Of a DNA stretch of 64,000 nt, positions 54,240-63,142 are shown piece by piece (the first letter of the stretch is position 1; every line of letters starts with the position of its first letter). The notes under the pieces are model-generated. The model was given only the letters and a program-made list of their open reading frames with translations. It made no database searches and had not been told where the DNA came from. The stretch lies in NCBI RefSeq assembly GCF_048571275.1, contig NZ_CP182357.1, positions 1,736,001 to 1,800,000 on the forward strand, read 5' to 3'. The stretch comes from Marinarcus sediminis. Lineage in GTDB: Bacteria > Campylobacterota > Campylobacteria > Campylobacterales > Arcobacteraceae. The position numbers and the translations under genes were made by a program.

Positions 54240-54971
54240 TTATACAACAATGGTGTAGCCGTTAACAATATCTGAGAGTATTTTGCCAAATTCTTTTGAC
54301 TTTTCTAGGGTTAATCGCTCTTTTGTTCCTGAAATTCCAACAGAAGCAATGAGTATGTTTTCATGATTAAACAAAGGCACAGCAACACATCGCATGGCAT
54401 CTTGATACTCTTTATCGTCGATGGCATAACCATTTTCTCTGACTTCATTGAGACTTTTTTTCAGTTTTTTTATATCAGTAATGGTATTAGCGGTATACGG
54501 ATTTAATTTGATTTTTTCAATATCGTAATTTCCAAATGCCAAAATTGATTTACCTAAGGCATTGGTGTGTAAAGGGGCTTGAAGTCCAATATTATTTCGA
54601 GTTTTTATGATTCTATTAGAGTTATCAACTTGGTTGAGATAGAGCACTTTGTAGTTATCAAAAATTCCAAGGTAGGCACACTCATTGGTTTGTGTATGTA
54701 TTTCGTTCAAAAGGGTTGTTGTTTTTTGTACAATGAGTTCTATTTTTGTTTTTTTCTCTGCTTTTGCATGAATTGGTGTGGCAATGAGGGTATGAGAGTT
54801 TTCTAAATAGCTGATAAAACCTTCATCTAACAGTGTTTTTAAAAGTCTGGACATGGTGCTTTTTTCAATGTTCAGTTTTTCGCATAATTGCTTGGCGTAA
54901 ATGGGTTTATCGTAAGCTACAATGGTTTTATAAACTTGCAAACCTTTAGAGAGTGATTTAATGGATGGCAT
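54240..54971 (-). CDS. IclR family transcriptional regulator
   Basis: A 243-residue regulator with an N-terminal winged helix-turn-helix (KPIYAKQLCEKLNIEKSTMS) and a C-terminal IclR effector domain (LGKSILAFG, AIDDKEYQDAMRCVAVPLF, SVGISGTKERL). Inverted repeats overlap its own start region, so autoregulation is likely. Its targets may include the flanking genes; the effector is unknown. Confidence 0.92.
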   Translation of the reverse strand: MPSIKSLSKGLQVYKTIVAYDKPIYAKQLCEKLNIEKSTMSRLLKTLLDEGFISYLENSHTLIATPIHAKAEKKTKIELIVQKTTTLLNEIHTQTNECAYLGIFDNYKVLYLNQVDNSNRIIKTRNNIGLQAPLHTNALGKSILAFGNYDIEKIKLNPYTANTITDIKKLKKSLNEVRENGYAIDDKEYQDAMRCVAVPLFNHENILIASVGISGTKERLTLEKSKEFGKILSDIVNGYTIVV

Positions 54972-55016
54972 AATAACTCTTTTTTGAGTTATTATACCAA
55001 ATAGAAGAACGTTCTT
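54970..55016 (-). promoter_or_regulatory. Promoter/operator of the IclR-type gene
   Basis: Read on the minus strand: a perfect palindrome AAGAACGTTCTT (55,005-55,016), a TATAAT -10 (54,997-54,992) and a 10-bp inverted repeat, ATAATAACTC and GAGTTATTAT (54,970-54,979 / 54,986-54,995), that runs into the start codon. No clear Shine-Dalgarno site is left between the repeat and ATG. Confidence 0.6.
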
Positions 55017-55020
55017 ACTT

Positions 55021-55587
55021 CTATTTATTTAAAAGTTCGTTAAATTTTGCTAGCCATTTTGGATGAGCAGGCCAAGCAGCAGCTGTGACTAAATTGCCAT
55101 CAACGATGGCATCTTCAAAACCAATATCTGCCCAAGTTCCGCCATTGGTGGTTAAATCAGGTGAACAAGCGGGATAACAAGAGCAAGTTCTGCCTTTGAC
55201 AATGCCTGCTGCAACCAAAACTTGTACGCCATGACACACAGAGGCAATGGGTTTGTTTTTACTGTTAAAATTCTGAACCATTGCTAAAACTTTCTGATTG
55301 AGCCGAATATATTCAGGTGCTCTTCCTCCTGGAATGAGTAAAGCATCATAACTGTTTTCATCAATTTTATCAAAACTGGCATTGAGCGTAAAATTGTGTC
55401 CAGGTTTTTCTGTGTATGTTTGATCCCCTTCAAAATCGTGAATGGCTGTTTTGATTTGATCACCTGCTTTTTTATCAGGGCAAACAACATCAACGGTATG
55501 ACCAAGCATTAAAAGGCATTGAAATGGAACCATCATTTCATAATCTTCAACAAAATCTCCTGCAATAATCAATATTTTTTTTGACAT
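55021..55587 (-). CDS. DJ-1/PfpI family protein
   Basis: A 188-residue protein with the nucleophile elbow PIASVCHGVQVLVAAG, GGRAPEYIRLN with the supporting acidic site, and a C-terminal AAAWPAHPKWL. Members include deglycase-like and stress proteins. ATG 55,587 has an excellent AAGGAG; an in-frame ATG at 55,617 lacks one. Confidence 0.9.
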   Translation of the reverse strand: MSKKILIIAGDFVEDYEMMVPFQCLLMLGHTVDVVCPDKKAGDQIKTAIHDFEGDQTYTEKPGHNFTLNASFDKIDENSYDALLIPGGRAPEYIRLNQKVLAMVQNFNSKNKPIASVCHGVQVLVAAGIVKGRTCSCYPACSPDLTTNGGTWADIGFEDAIVDGNLVTAAAWPAHPKWLAKFNELLNK

Positions 55588-55666
55588 GTTATCTCCTTTT
55601 TTGATCTGTTCAATCATATATCATTAATTTTTAATTTAAAATTTATTTTTTGATTAGTTTTTTTGG

Positions 55667-55683
55667 GTTGCATATAGTGCAAC
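55667..55683. promoter_or_regulatory. Inverted repeat between the divergent DJ-1 and TonB-receptor genes
   Basis: GTTGCA (55,667-55,672), TATAG, TGCAAC (55,678-55,683) in an otherwise very AT-rich 215-bp divergent intergenic region. A regulator-binding site is possible. Confidence 0.4.
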
Positions 55684-55802
55684 TAAAAACATTTCTTAAA
55701 AATTATTATTAAGTGACATAAGAAATTAATAAATTAAAAGAAAATTGGTTATAATAGGCGCTTTATTCATTGCAAAAAATATATTTAAAATCTAGGTATC
55801 AA

Positions 55803-57698
55803 ATGAAAATATTACTACTCTTTTGTTTGCTTTTTTCAACACTCTTTTCAGATACATTAGAATCACTGCTGAATGAATATGAGACTACAACTGAGAACTC
55901 TTTGCAAACGGTAGATGAAAAATTGGGGCACGTTTTTATCTATTCACAAAAAGAGATACGATTGATGCAGTATAATAAACTCAGCGATATTTTAAAAGAA
56001 CTCCCTTTATTTACTCTCAATAAAAATCGATATGGTGTAAGTAATCCTTCTGTTGCTGGCAGTAAAACCATGGTGAGTGGATTTTTCAGATTTTTTATCA
56101 ATGACCATGAAATAAGTTCTGTACATACCAAATCTCCTTTTATTAATTGGGGTGATTTGCCTTTGGATTTTATTGACCATGTGGAGATCTATTATGGAGA
56201 GAGTTCATTTGCCTTGGGCAATGACAGCGGTATCTATTTTATCCGACTTTATACCAAAGAAGCCACAAAAGTCAATGGGGGGAAAGTTACTTCGACACTC
56301 TCAAATGAGGGTTCAAACTCGTTTGGAGTGACATACTCTTCTTTGCTTGTAAATGATTGGTCTTATTTGATTTATTTAAATAAGACCAAGACAGAAGATG
56401 AAAGTTATTACAAAAATAAAAAATTGTATAACAGTGGGGAGAGAAGGTATCTGTTTTTAGATGTAAAAAATGATTCTACAAACATCAACTTTGGATATAC
56501 GGATCTAACGAAAGATAACTATATGGGTTTATCTAAAGATGTCGCTCCAGATGATGGAGAAATCACATCTAAAGATTACTTTTTAACAGTCAGTAAATAT
56601 TTTTCACAAGATAATTCAGTGAAAGGTATTGTATCAATAGAGCAAAACAAGAGAAAGTACAGTGAAACGAACAGTGAAAAAATCGCTTTGATTCCTTTTG
56701 GATTTTCTGCATATAACAACATAACACAATTTAATGAAGATTTAGAGTTTACTAAAATTAATGCTTATCTTTCAAAAACATTTCAATATGGTAAAAATAC
56801 TCTTTTAACCGCGTTAAGTTTTGAAAATAAAAAATATGATGTCAAAAGCAGAAGCATTGTGAACTCTGGTACATTTATCAATGTAGGTGCGTATAATGAT
56901 TTTGATAAAGAGAGTGTTCGTTCCTTGTTATTGCAAGATGATTATAAAGTTGCCGATGATCTAATTCTCATAGGAAATGCAAAAATTGACCAATACAAGC
57001 GAAGTGGTTTCTTAAAAGATACAACGACCCAACTTTACAGAGTGGGGACAATTTATACCCCACTTGAGAACTTTGGATTAAAAAGTTTTTATACTCAAAC
57101 AACGGTTCCTCAACACTTTTATAATATCGATTTTGCTTTGCCTACGAATAAGAATTTAAAAGAGCAGAAGTATGAATTTTATACCATTGAAGCGGTTTTT
57201 GCAACCGATAAATCTAAAATTGGTTTGACATATGATCATGTTAATATCAAAGATTTTATCTATTTAGCCCCAGTTGGATTTGTCAATGTTGATCATACAA
57301 TTAAAACAGATGGTCTGATTTTAGATTATGAGTATACATTTTCATCGCAAGATAAATTTCATTTGAATTATTATGTCAGTACATTAAGTGAAGCCGCCAA
57401 TAATTCAAAAAAGGGTGGATATCTTAAATACATGGGGGAGTATGGCCAATTTGAATATTTTAGCTCTTTGATTTACAAAAGTGATTACTCTTACAATGAT
57501 TTAAAGATCTCAGCAGCCTATGATTTCAGTTTAGGAACAACATACCATATAACAAAGAATTTAAGTGTGAGTTTAAAAGGTGAAAACCTTTTTGACAAAT
57601 CAACTCAGTCACTCTTTATAGATGCTTCTACAAACAGTGATTTTGCGTTTGATGATTATGGAAGAAATGTCAATATGACATTGAAGTGGTTGTTCTAA
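55803..57698 (+). CDS. TonB-dependent outer-membrane receptor
   Basis: A 631-residue outer-membrane protein with a signal peptide (about 1-17), a plug domain (about 40-165, with MQYNKLSDILKELPLF and a DHVEIYYGESSFALG strand), and a beta-barrel of about 460 residues ending in the aromatic LKWLF. The ATG at 55,803 starts the signal peptide; a TTG at 55,770 would precede it. The next two genes overlap it by one base each, so it is tied to a periplasmic protein and a c-di-GMP enzyme. Confidence 0.85.
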   Translation: MKILLLFCLLFSTLFSDTLESLLNEYETTTENSLQTVDEKLGHVFIYSQKEIRLMQYNKLSDILKELPLFTLNKNRYGVSNPSVAGSKTMVSGFFRFFINDHEISSVHTKSPFINWGDLPLDFIDHVEIYYGESSFALGNDSGIYFIRLYTKEATKVNGGKVTSTLSNEGSNSFGVTYSSLLVNDWSYLIYLNKTKTEDESYYKNKKLYNSGERRYLFLDVKNDSTNINFGYTDLTKDNYMGLSKDVAPDDGEITSKDYFLTVSKYFSQDNSVKGIVSIEQNKRKYSETNSEKIALIPFGFSAYNNITQFNEDLEFTKINAYLSKTFQYGKNTLLTALSFENKKYDVKSRSIVNSGTFINVGAYNDFDKESVRSLLLQDDYKVADDLILIGNAKIDQYKRSGFLKDTTTQLYRVGTIYTPLENFGLKSFYTQTTVPQHFYNIDFALPTNKNLKEQKYEFYTIEAVFATDKSKIGLTYDHVNIKDFIYLAPVGFVNVDHTIKTDGLILDYEYTFSSQDKFHLNYYVSTLSEAANNSKKGGYLKYMGEYGQFEYFSSLIYKSDYSYNDLKISAAYDFSLGTTYHITKNLSVSLKGENLFDKSTQSLFIDASTNSDFAFDDYGRNVNMTLKWLF

Positions 57699-58150
57699 TG
57701 AAAACTATCATACTTCTATTCGTTTTTATCTCGTGTGCTTTCTCTCAATATACTTTTTTAGTTAATGAGTACGATAAAGAGATTGATCTTGAAGCAAAGA
57801 TTATAGCAAAAATTGCCAAGAGTTCTATAAAAGATGAGATCAGACTTTTTATTCCTGATATTTCAGAGATGGAAAAAAAGGTTTATTCAAGATATTTTAT
57901 TGTCACGGATAACTGTGACAGCTCTAACTTTATTTTTATTAAAAAATCAGTTGGTGATAAAATGTTATGTGCTCAAGCAGGCAAACTTTTTTTTACCAAT
58001 AATTATAAAAAACTTCTCTCTGATGATAAATACATTGGAGCATTTTTTTGGAATAAGAGCAGACCCAATATTGTGTTTATTAAAAGTAGGCTTGAAAATC
58101 AACACATAGAGTTACCCAAAAGCTATGAGCAGTTTGTTGAGGATTTTTAA
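57698..58150 (+). CDS. Periplasmic protein of unknown function in the TonB/c-di-GMP operon
   Basis: A 150-residue protein with a signal peptide (about 1-17, ending CAFSQ) and a small soluble domain with two cysteines (DNCDSSNF, DKMLCAQAG) that might form a disulfide. No family recognised. It starts on the last base of the receptor's stop codon and ends on the first base of the GGDEF-EAL gene, so it likely links receptor and membrane enzyme. Confidence 0.7.
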   Translation: MKTIILLFVFISCAFSQYTFLVNEYDKEIDLEAKIIAKIAKSSIKDEIRLFIPDISEMEKKVYSRYFIVTDNCDSSNFIFIKKSVGDKMLCAQAGKLFFTNNYKKLLSDDKYIGAFFWNKSRPNIVFIKSRLENQHIELPKSYEQFVEDF

Positions 58151-60075
58151 TGAGAAACAAGTTCTTTATTAAAAACCCTTTGCAGTTAATACTCTTAACT
58201 GCAGGAGTCTCTTTTGTTTTGATGCTTTTATTATATGGAACCGTACGTTTAGAAGATAAAATTGAAAATAAGATGCTTCAACTCTCAACTTCTGATGTCT
58301 TTTCAATCGCTAAAAACAATGCACAATCCATTGAGTATGTGTTAAAGGGCAGTTCCAATTATATAGAAGATATTAAACAGCAAGTGAGATTGCAAGATAA
58401 CATAGAAAATCATCTTAAAATTTTGATGACAAAAAATATAAAATATGCCTATTTACTCTATCGAGATAAAAAGGGAGTGTTTAGGTTTTTAGCAGATGCT
58501 TCAAAACCATCTGAAAAAGCAGTACTCAATCAAAAATTTGATATAGACAACGAAGAGTGGATTCAAATTTATGAGAATAAAGAGCCTCAAATCATAAGAC
58601 ATACTGTTTTACATGAACTCTCTATTACCTATTTGGTCCCTATTTTATATGAAGATCAAGTGCAACTTATTTTGGCCATTGATTTTTCCATTAAAAAAGT
58701 GGAGGATATTAATCAAATAATCAGTGTAATGAAAAATGGTATCTTGGGAATTATTTTTGTTACCACTCTTTTTTTAATTATTCTTATCATTCAAACTGTA
58801 CGGTACAGTGCGGTTAAAAAATCTGCTTTTATTGATAAACTTACAAATGTATATAATCGTAATTATCTGCAGGAATCAGAAGATTTTATCAATTTAAATG
58901 ATTATATTTTAGCCACACTGGATATTGACCATTTTAAAAAGGTGAATGACATGTATGGTCATGATGTGGGCGATAAAATATTAAAACAAGTTGCCAATAC
59001 GATTTTACTGACGGTTCGAAATAAAGAGGATATTATCATTCGATACGGTGGGGAAGAGTTTCTTATTTTGGCAAAGGTTACAAGAGATGAACATGTAAGT
59101 GCACTTAATGTTATAGAGAGAATTTTTAGAAACATTCAAGAAAATCGGTTCTATATTTCAAAAAAAGATTATATTGATGTCACTGTTTCTATTGGAGTCA
59201 ATTTAGTACCACAAAAATCACGAACTTTTTCAGAGGCTTTCAAATTGGCTGATATTGCTTTATATAATGCAAAAAATAAAGGAAGAAACACCATAGAAAT
59301 TTATGATGAACATGAGGATATCAGCAGTTCATGTCTGTCTATTAATGAAATTAAAGAGGCGATGGAAGCGAACAGAGTGGTCTGTTTTTATCAAGCTATT
59401 GTTGATACACACACACAAGCCATATCTCATTATGAAGCTCTTTTGCGAATTATAGACACAAATTCAGAGGTAGTGACTCCTGATAAAATTTTACCTGTTA
59501 TACAAGGAACGTTTATTTTAAGAAATATCACTAAATGTGTTCTTGATATTTGTTATAAAAGGCTTTTAGAAGACAGTACTGTACAAATTAATGTGAATTT
59601 AAATCCTCAAGATATTATCAATGAGTCTATTTTAAGTATTTTGAAACAGTATGCAACGGATAAAAATATTGCCAATCGTTTGGGGTTAGAATTGATTGAA
59701 ACAGAAGATATTATTACCTGTTCTGATGCAAAAGAGAACCTTTTGATGTTGAAAAATTTAGGATATAAGATTTTTATTGATGATTTTGGAAGTGGGTATT
59801 CAAACTTTATATACCTAACTGAAATTAAAACGGATTATATCAAAATTGATGGAAATATCATTAAAAAAATTCTTGAAGACAGAACCTCTTATTTGTTGGT
59901 AAAAAGTATTGTAAATTTTGCCAAAGAGGCCAATATTAAAGTCATTGCAGAGTATGTGAGCAGTGAAGAGATTTGGGATAAAATAAAAGCATTGGGCATA
60001 GAATATTCACAAGGGTATCATTTCAGTATACCGGCTGCATTTGATACAAAAGAGTCAAAAAAAAGAGTTGATTAA
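58150..60075 (+). CDS. Membrane GGDEF-EAL protein (c-di-GMP synthesis/degradation)
   Basis: A 641-residue inner-membrane protein with a helix (about 12-31), a periplasmic sensor domain (about 40-195), a second helix (about 197-217), a GGDEF domain with active-site GGEEF at 300-304, and an EAL domain with EAL at 429-431, NVNLNP, ELIETED, DDFGSGYSNF and KIDGNII. Both domains keep their catalytic residues. The usual RxxD inhibition site before GGEEF is shifted, so product inhibition may be weak. Confidence 0.9.
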   Translation: MRNKFFIKNPLQLILLTAGVSFVLMLLLYGTVRLEDKIENKMLQLSTSDVFSIAKNNAQSIEYVLKGSSNYIEDIKQQVRLQDNIENHLKILMTKNIKYAYLLYRDKKGVFRFLADASKPSEKAVLNQKFDIDNEEWIQIYENKEPQIIRHTVLHELSITYLVPILYEDQVQLILAIDFSIKKVEDINQIISVMKNGILGIIFVTTLFLIILIIQTVRYSAVKKSAFIDKLTNVYNRNYLQESEDFINLNDYILATLDIDHFKKVNDMYGHDVGDKILKQVANTILLTVRNKEDIIIRYGGEEFLILAKVTRDEHVSALNVIERIFRNIQENRFYISKKDYIDVTVSIGVNLVPQKSRTFSEAFKLADIALYNAKNKGRNTIEIYDEHEDISSSCLSINEIKEAMEANRVVCFYQAIVDTHTQAISHYEALLRIIDTNSEVVTPDKILPVIQGTFILRNITKCVLDICYKRLLEDSTVQINVNLNPQDIINESILSILKQYATDKNIANRLGLELIETEDIITCSDAKENLLMLKNLGYKIFIDDFGSGYSNFIYLTEIKTDYIKIDGNIIKKILEDRTSYLLVKSIVNFAKEANIKVIAEYVSSEEIWDKIKALGIEYSQGYHFSIPAAFDTKESKKRVD

Positions 60076-60602
60076 TGATCATTTTAGATTTTGAAACAAA
60101 CTCCACAAATGAACATGATGTCATTGAGGTTGCTGCGGTTCAAATTGAGATGATTCATCATGAATTTGTTGTTAAAAATATGTTTCATCGCTACTATCTT
60201 TCTCGATACAGTGTCAATCCATACTCGTATGAAGTGCATAAACTTACGCCAGAGTTGATTTTAAAAATAAGAGCAGGTGCTTCTTATGCCAGTTACTTTA
60301 AAGAAGATGAAGAGTTTATTGAGTTTTGTAAGGGATCACAAACGTTGGTTGCCCACAATATCAGTTTTGAACTTCGGCACTTAAGAGGGATTGTTGCGTT
60401 TCAAAATCATTTTTGTACCATGAAAGAGAATAAACATATTGTTCAAGCTCTTAATAAAAATGGGAGAATCAAAAATCCCACTTTGGATGAAGTTTGCTGT
60501 TTTTATGGTATTTCATTTGATGAAACAAAACATCATAGTGCAACGTACGATGTTACAAAAACATTTGAAATATTAAAACAGATGAAAAGGCAAAAGGCTT
60601 AG
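60075..60602 (+). CDS. DnaQ-family 3'-5' exonuclease
   Basis: A 175-residue DEDDh exonuclease with ILDFETNS (Asp5, Glu7), HNISFELRHL with the second Asp position replaced by Glu, and HHSATYDVTKT with the catalytic His and Asp. It has no polymerase domain. It could be a stand-alone proofreading-like or RNase-like enzyme. It overlaps the preceding stop by one base and its own stop overlaps the convergent gene. Confidence 0.8.
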   Translation: MIILDFETNSTNEHDVIEVAAVQIEMIHHEFVVKNMFHRYYLSRYSVNPYSYEVHKLTPELILKIRAGASYASYFKEDEEFIEFCKGSQTLVAHNISFELRHLRGIVAFQNHFCTMKENKHIVQALNKNGRIKNPTLDEVCCFYGISFDETKHHSATYDVTKTFEILKQMKRQKA

Positions 60603-60925
60603 AACATATTTTCCAAGCCATAATCCAAATAGGCATTGATTTGATTGATAAAATCACTGTATGTAGCCTCTCCCGTTTTTTCAAACAGTACAATCTCTTC
60701 TCCAAAATCATCTTGAATAAAGTGGTTTTTATCTGAAATAACTTTTTTATACAGTGTTTGTATCTCCAACTCAGATTCGTCTTTGTTAAACAAAAACCAT
60801 TTGCAGGTACTCTCTTTTATTCTCACAAGTCCATAGGTATTATGTTCATCAATATAGTCTTGAATGGTACCATTCTCAAATGTTGCACCAACAACCATAT
60901 CATTTTCATTTAATATCATTTCCAT
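60599..60925 (-). CDS. Hypothetical protein
   Basis: A 108-residue acidic protein (MEMILNENDMVVGATFENG) with no recognised family, placed 9 bp after the DEAD-box helicase gene on the same strand, so probably co-transcribed with it. It overlaps the exonuclease stop by 4 bp. Confidence 0.6.
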   Translation of the reverse strand: MEMILNENDMVVGATFENGTIQDYIDEHNTYGLVRIKESTCKWFLFNKDESELEIQTLYKKVISDKNHFIQDDFGEEIVLFEKTGEATYSDFINQINAYLDYGLENMF

Positions 60926-60934
60926 TGTTGTTTT

Positions 60935-62209
60935 CTACCTTTTCCCAAATTTCCTATTGGCATCTCTTTTTGTTGTTTTTTTACTTTTTTTCTCTTTGTT
61001 TTCTCTTCGTTGCATTTTCTCTTTGGGTTTTTTCTCTCTTAAACCTTTTTTTTCACTGAGTTTTTTATGCACCACTTTTTTTACTCTGGGCTCTTTTTCT
61101 GTTAATTCAAACCCTTCAATCATCATACGAGGAATATTGATAATCAACTCTTTCTCTATGGCAATCATCTCTTTATACTCTTTGACACAAAGTAAAGTTG
61201 TTGCAACACCTGGATTTCCTGCTCGTCCAGTTCTTCCAATTCGGTGGGTATAATCACTGTGCCCATCAGGCAAATCAAAATTAATGACATGAGGTAAACC
61301 TTCAATGTCAATTCCCCGTGCTGCAATATCAGTCGCAACAAGTACTCGAATCTCTTGATCTTTGAATTTTCGCAATGCACGTGCACGTGCTGGTTGTTTT
61401 ATGTCTCCATGAATGGCAAGTGCTGGAAGACCATCAAGGTTGAGAGTATCCACAATCAAATCAACAGTTGCTTTGGTATTGGCAAAAACCAGAACTTGTG
61501 TCCAGTTTCTTGAACCAATCAAATATGAAAGCAGTTCGGCTTTTCTTTCGAAGTCCACTTTGATGATTTGTTGATCTATGATTTTAACGGTTGAACGTTG
61601 CGGTGTAATTTCAATGACTACGGGGTCTTTTAAGAACTCTTTTGCCAGTTTTTTGACATTTTGATTCAGTGTTGCACTGAACATCATAATTTGTCGGTTT
61701 GAACTTGCTAAAGGGAATATCTTTTCAATTTCTTCTAAAAATCCCATATCTAACATCGTATCGGCTTCATCCAGTACCAGAGTATTAATGCTGGCTAAAT
61801 CGATGGCTTTGTTTTGAATATGATCAATCAGTCTCCCTGGGGTTGCGACTAAAATATCTATCCCTTTTGCTATTTTTGCAGCTTGTAACTTGTTACTTAA
61901 ACCACCTACTGCTGTTGTTTGTACAATATCCAAATATCGTGCGTAAAATGAGATGTTTCTTGCAACTTGGCTTGCTAATTCTCTTGTGGGTACAAGTATA
62001 AGGCATCGTAAAACTCGTTTGTTTTCAATGCGTTTTTGTTGTGCCAAATCTTCTAAAATGGGCAGTACAAAAGCAGCCGTTTTACCTGTTCCACTTTGAG
62101 CTGCTGCTAAAACATCTCTTTTTTTTAGAATAATAGGTATCGCTTTTTTTTGTATTTCTGTGGGGGTTTCATAACCTTCTTCTTTAATGGCTTTTAAAAT
62201 TTCTGGCAA
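60935..62209 (-). CDS. DEAD-box RNA helicase (RhlE-like)
   Basis: An ATP-dependent RNA helicase with the Q-motif region (YETPTEIQKKAIP), AQSGTGKT, VLDEADTMLD, MFSATL and HRIGRTGRAG, then a Lys/Arg-rich tail of about 70 residues. Using TTG 62,209 gives 424 residues but cuts the start of the Q-motif region. In frame upstream are IKTFESSEL codons, and AAGGA sits 6 bp before an ATC at 62,236, so the true start may be non-standard. Confidence 0.9.
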   Translation of the reverse strand: MPEILKAIKEEGYETPTEIQKKAIPIILKKRDVLAAAQSGTGKTAAFVLPILEDLAQQKRIENKRVLRCLILVPTRELASQVARNISFYARYLDIVQTTAVGGLSNKLQAAKIAKGIDILVATPGRLIDHIQNKAIDLASINTLVLDEADTMLDMGFLEEIEKIFPLASSNRQIMMFSATLNQNVKKLAKEFLKDPVVIEITPQRSTVKIIDQQIIKVDFERKAELLSYLIGSRNWTQVLVFANTKATVDLIVDTLNLDGLPALAIHGDIKQPARARALRKFKDQEIRVLVATDIAARGIDIEGLPHVINFDLPDGHSDYTHRIGRTGRAGNPGVATTLLCVKEYKEMIAIEKELIINIPRMMIEGFELTEKEPRVKKVVHKKLSEKKGLREKKPKEKMQRRENKEKKSKKTTKRDANRKFGKR

Positions 62210-62352
62210 AAGTTCTGATGATTCAAATGTTTTGATAAGTATTCCTTGTAGTGCTTATATATGTAAAACGGATTATAGCATTTACAAGGGAAAATAACAA
62301 ATATTTAAACAAAAGCTCAAAAAAGGAGTTTTATTTTGTAAATAACTATAGA

Positions 62353-62370
62353 ACTTGCTTAGAAGCAAGT
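62353..62370. repeat. Inverted repeat before the 62,431 gene
   Basis: ACTTGCTT (62,353-62,360), AG, AAGCAAGT (62,363-62,370). Lies in the 194-bp divergent gap, possibly a regulatory site. No terminator T-run follows. Confidence 0.4.
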
Positions 62371-62430
62371 GAGAATTTAAGAAAACTCAAGTATAATATT
62401 TAAAATTATTACATGTAAGAAGGTGAGTCA

Positions 62431-63111
62431 ATGAAAAGATTAGATGCAATCAGTAATAAGATTAAAAGTAATAAGAGCAATTACTTTGGACGAGGTCATT
62501 TTGAGGCACTCATTAAACAAAATAAAGAGTTGATACTTGGTTGGTTTGAAGAGTTGAAACCGGTACAAGATCAAATCAAAGAGTTGATTGAATTGGGGTG
62601 TGAGAATCTTCAAAAGAGAAATTATGTCAGAATCATTACGACACTTTTCCCACAAGAGTATGCTCAGTTTATTGCTTTGAATATTCTTTTACGCGATATT
62701 GATAGCATTACTGCTGTTGTAAAAGGTTTTCATGATATACGACGACAATATGACACGCTTGTAGAGTACAACAAGTTAAAATTCCCAGGTCGCCATCAAA
62801 AATTTGTTGATTTTCATACCTATCAACAGTTTGTTACGTTTTATAAAGAAGATTTAATCAATCGAGCACAAAATTTTGAAATTGATGAGTCCATTGAAAT
62901 TGAACCACACCAACAATATATCTACAATGTACATGCTAAAAAAGAGGCGCCTAAAAAGGTTGAAGTTACAGATGAGGTCATGGATGAATTGAGTAAAACT
63001 GAATTACTTGAAGAGGACGTTACTGAACAGATAAAAGATCTTAAAATGGCAAAACCAACTCTTGATAAAGAGAAAACAAATTGGATGAAAGTTCTTTTAA
63101 AAGGTGTCTGA
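62431..63111 (+). CDS. Hypothetical protein
   Basis: A 226-residue soluble protein (MKRLDAISNKIKSNKSNYFG), mostly helical, ending WMKVLLKGV, with an acidic linker near residues 150-200. Family not recognised. Ribosome site AAGGTGAG precedes the ATG. It converges on a chemoreceptor gene. Confidence 0.65.
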   Translation: MKRLDAISNKIKSNKSNYFGRGHFEALIKQNKELILGWFEELKPVQDQIKELIELGCENLQKRNYVRIITTLFPQEYAQFIALNILLRDIDSITAVVKGFHDIRRQYDTLVEYNKLKFPGRHQKFVDFHTYQQFVTFYKEDLINRAQNFEIDESIEIEPHQQYIYNVHAKKEAPKKVEVTDEVMDELSKTELLEEDVTEQIKDLKMAKPTLDKEKTNWMKVLLKGV

Positions 63112-63124
63112 TTGAAACACAGCA

Positions 63125-63142
63125 GAGAGCTTAAAAGCTCTC
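63125..63142. terminator. Hairpin between convergent genes
   Basis: GAGAGCTT (63,125-63,132) and AAGCTCTC (63,135-63,142) with a 2-base centre, downstream of the 62,431 gene and containing the stop codon of the chemoreceptor gene. Weak T content follows. Confidence 0.45.
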
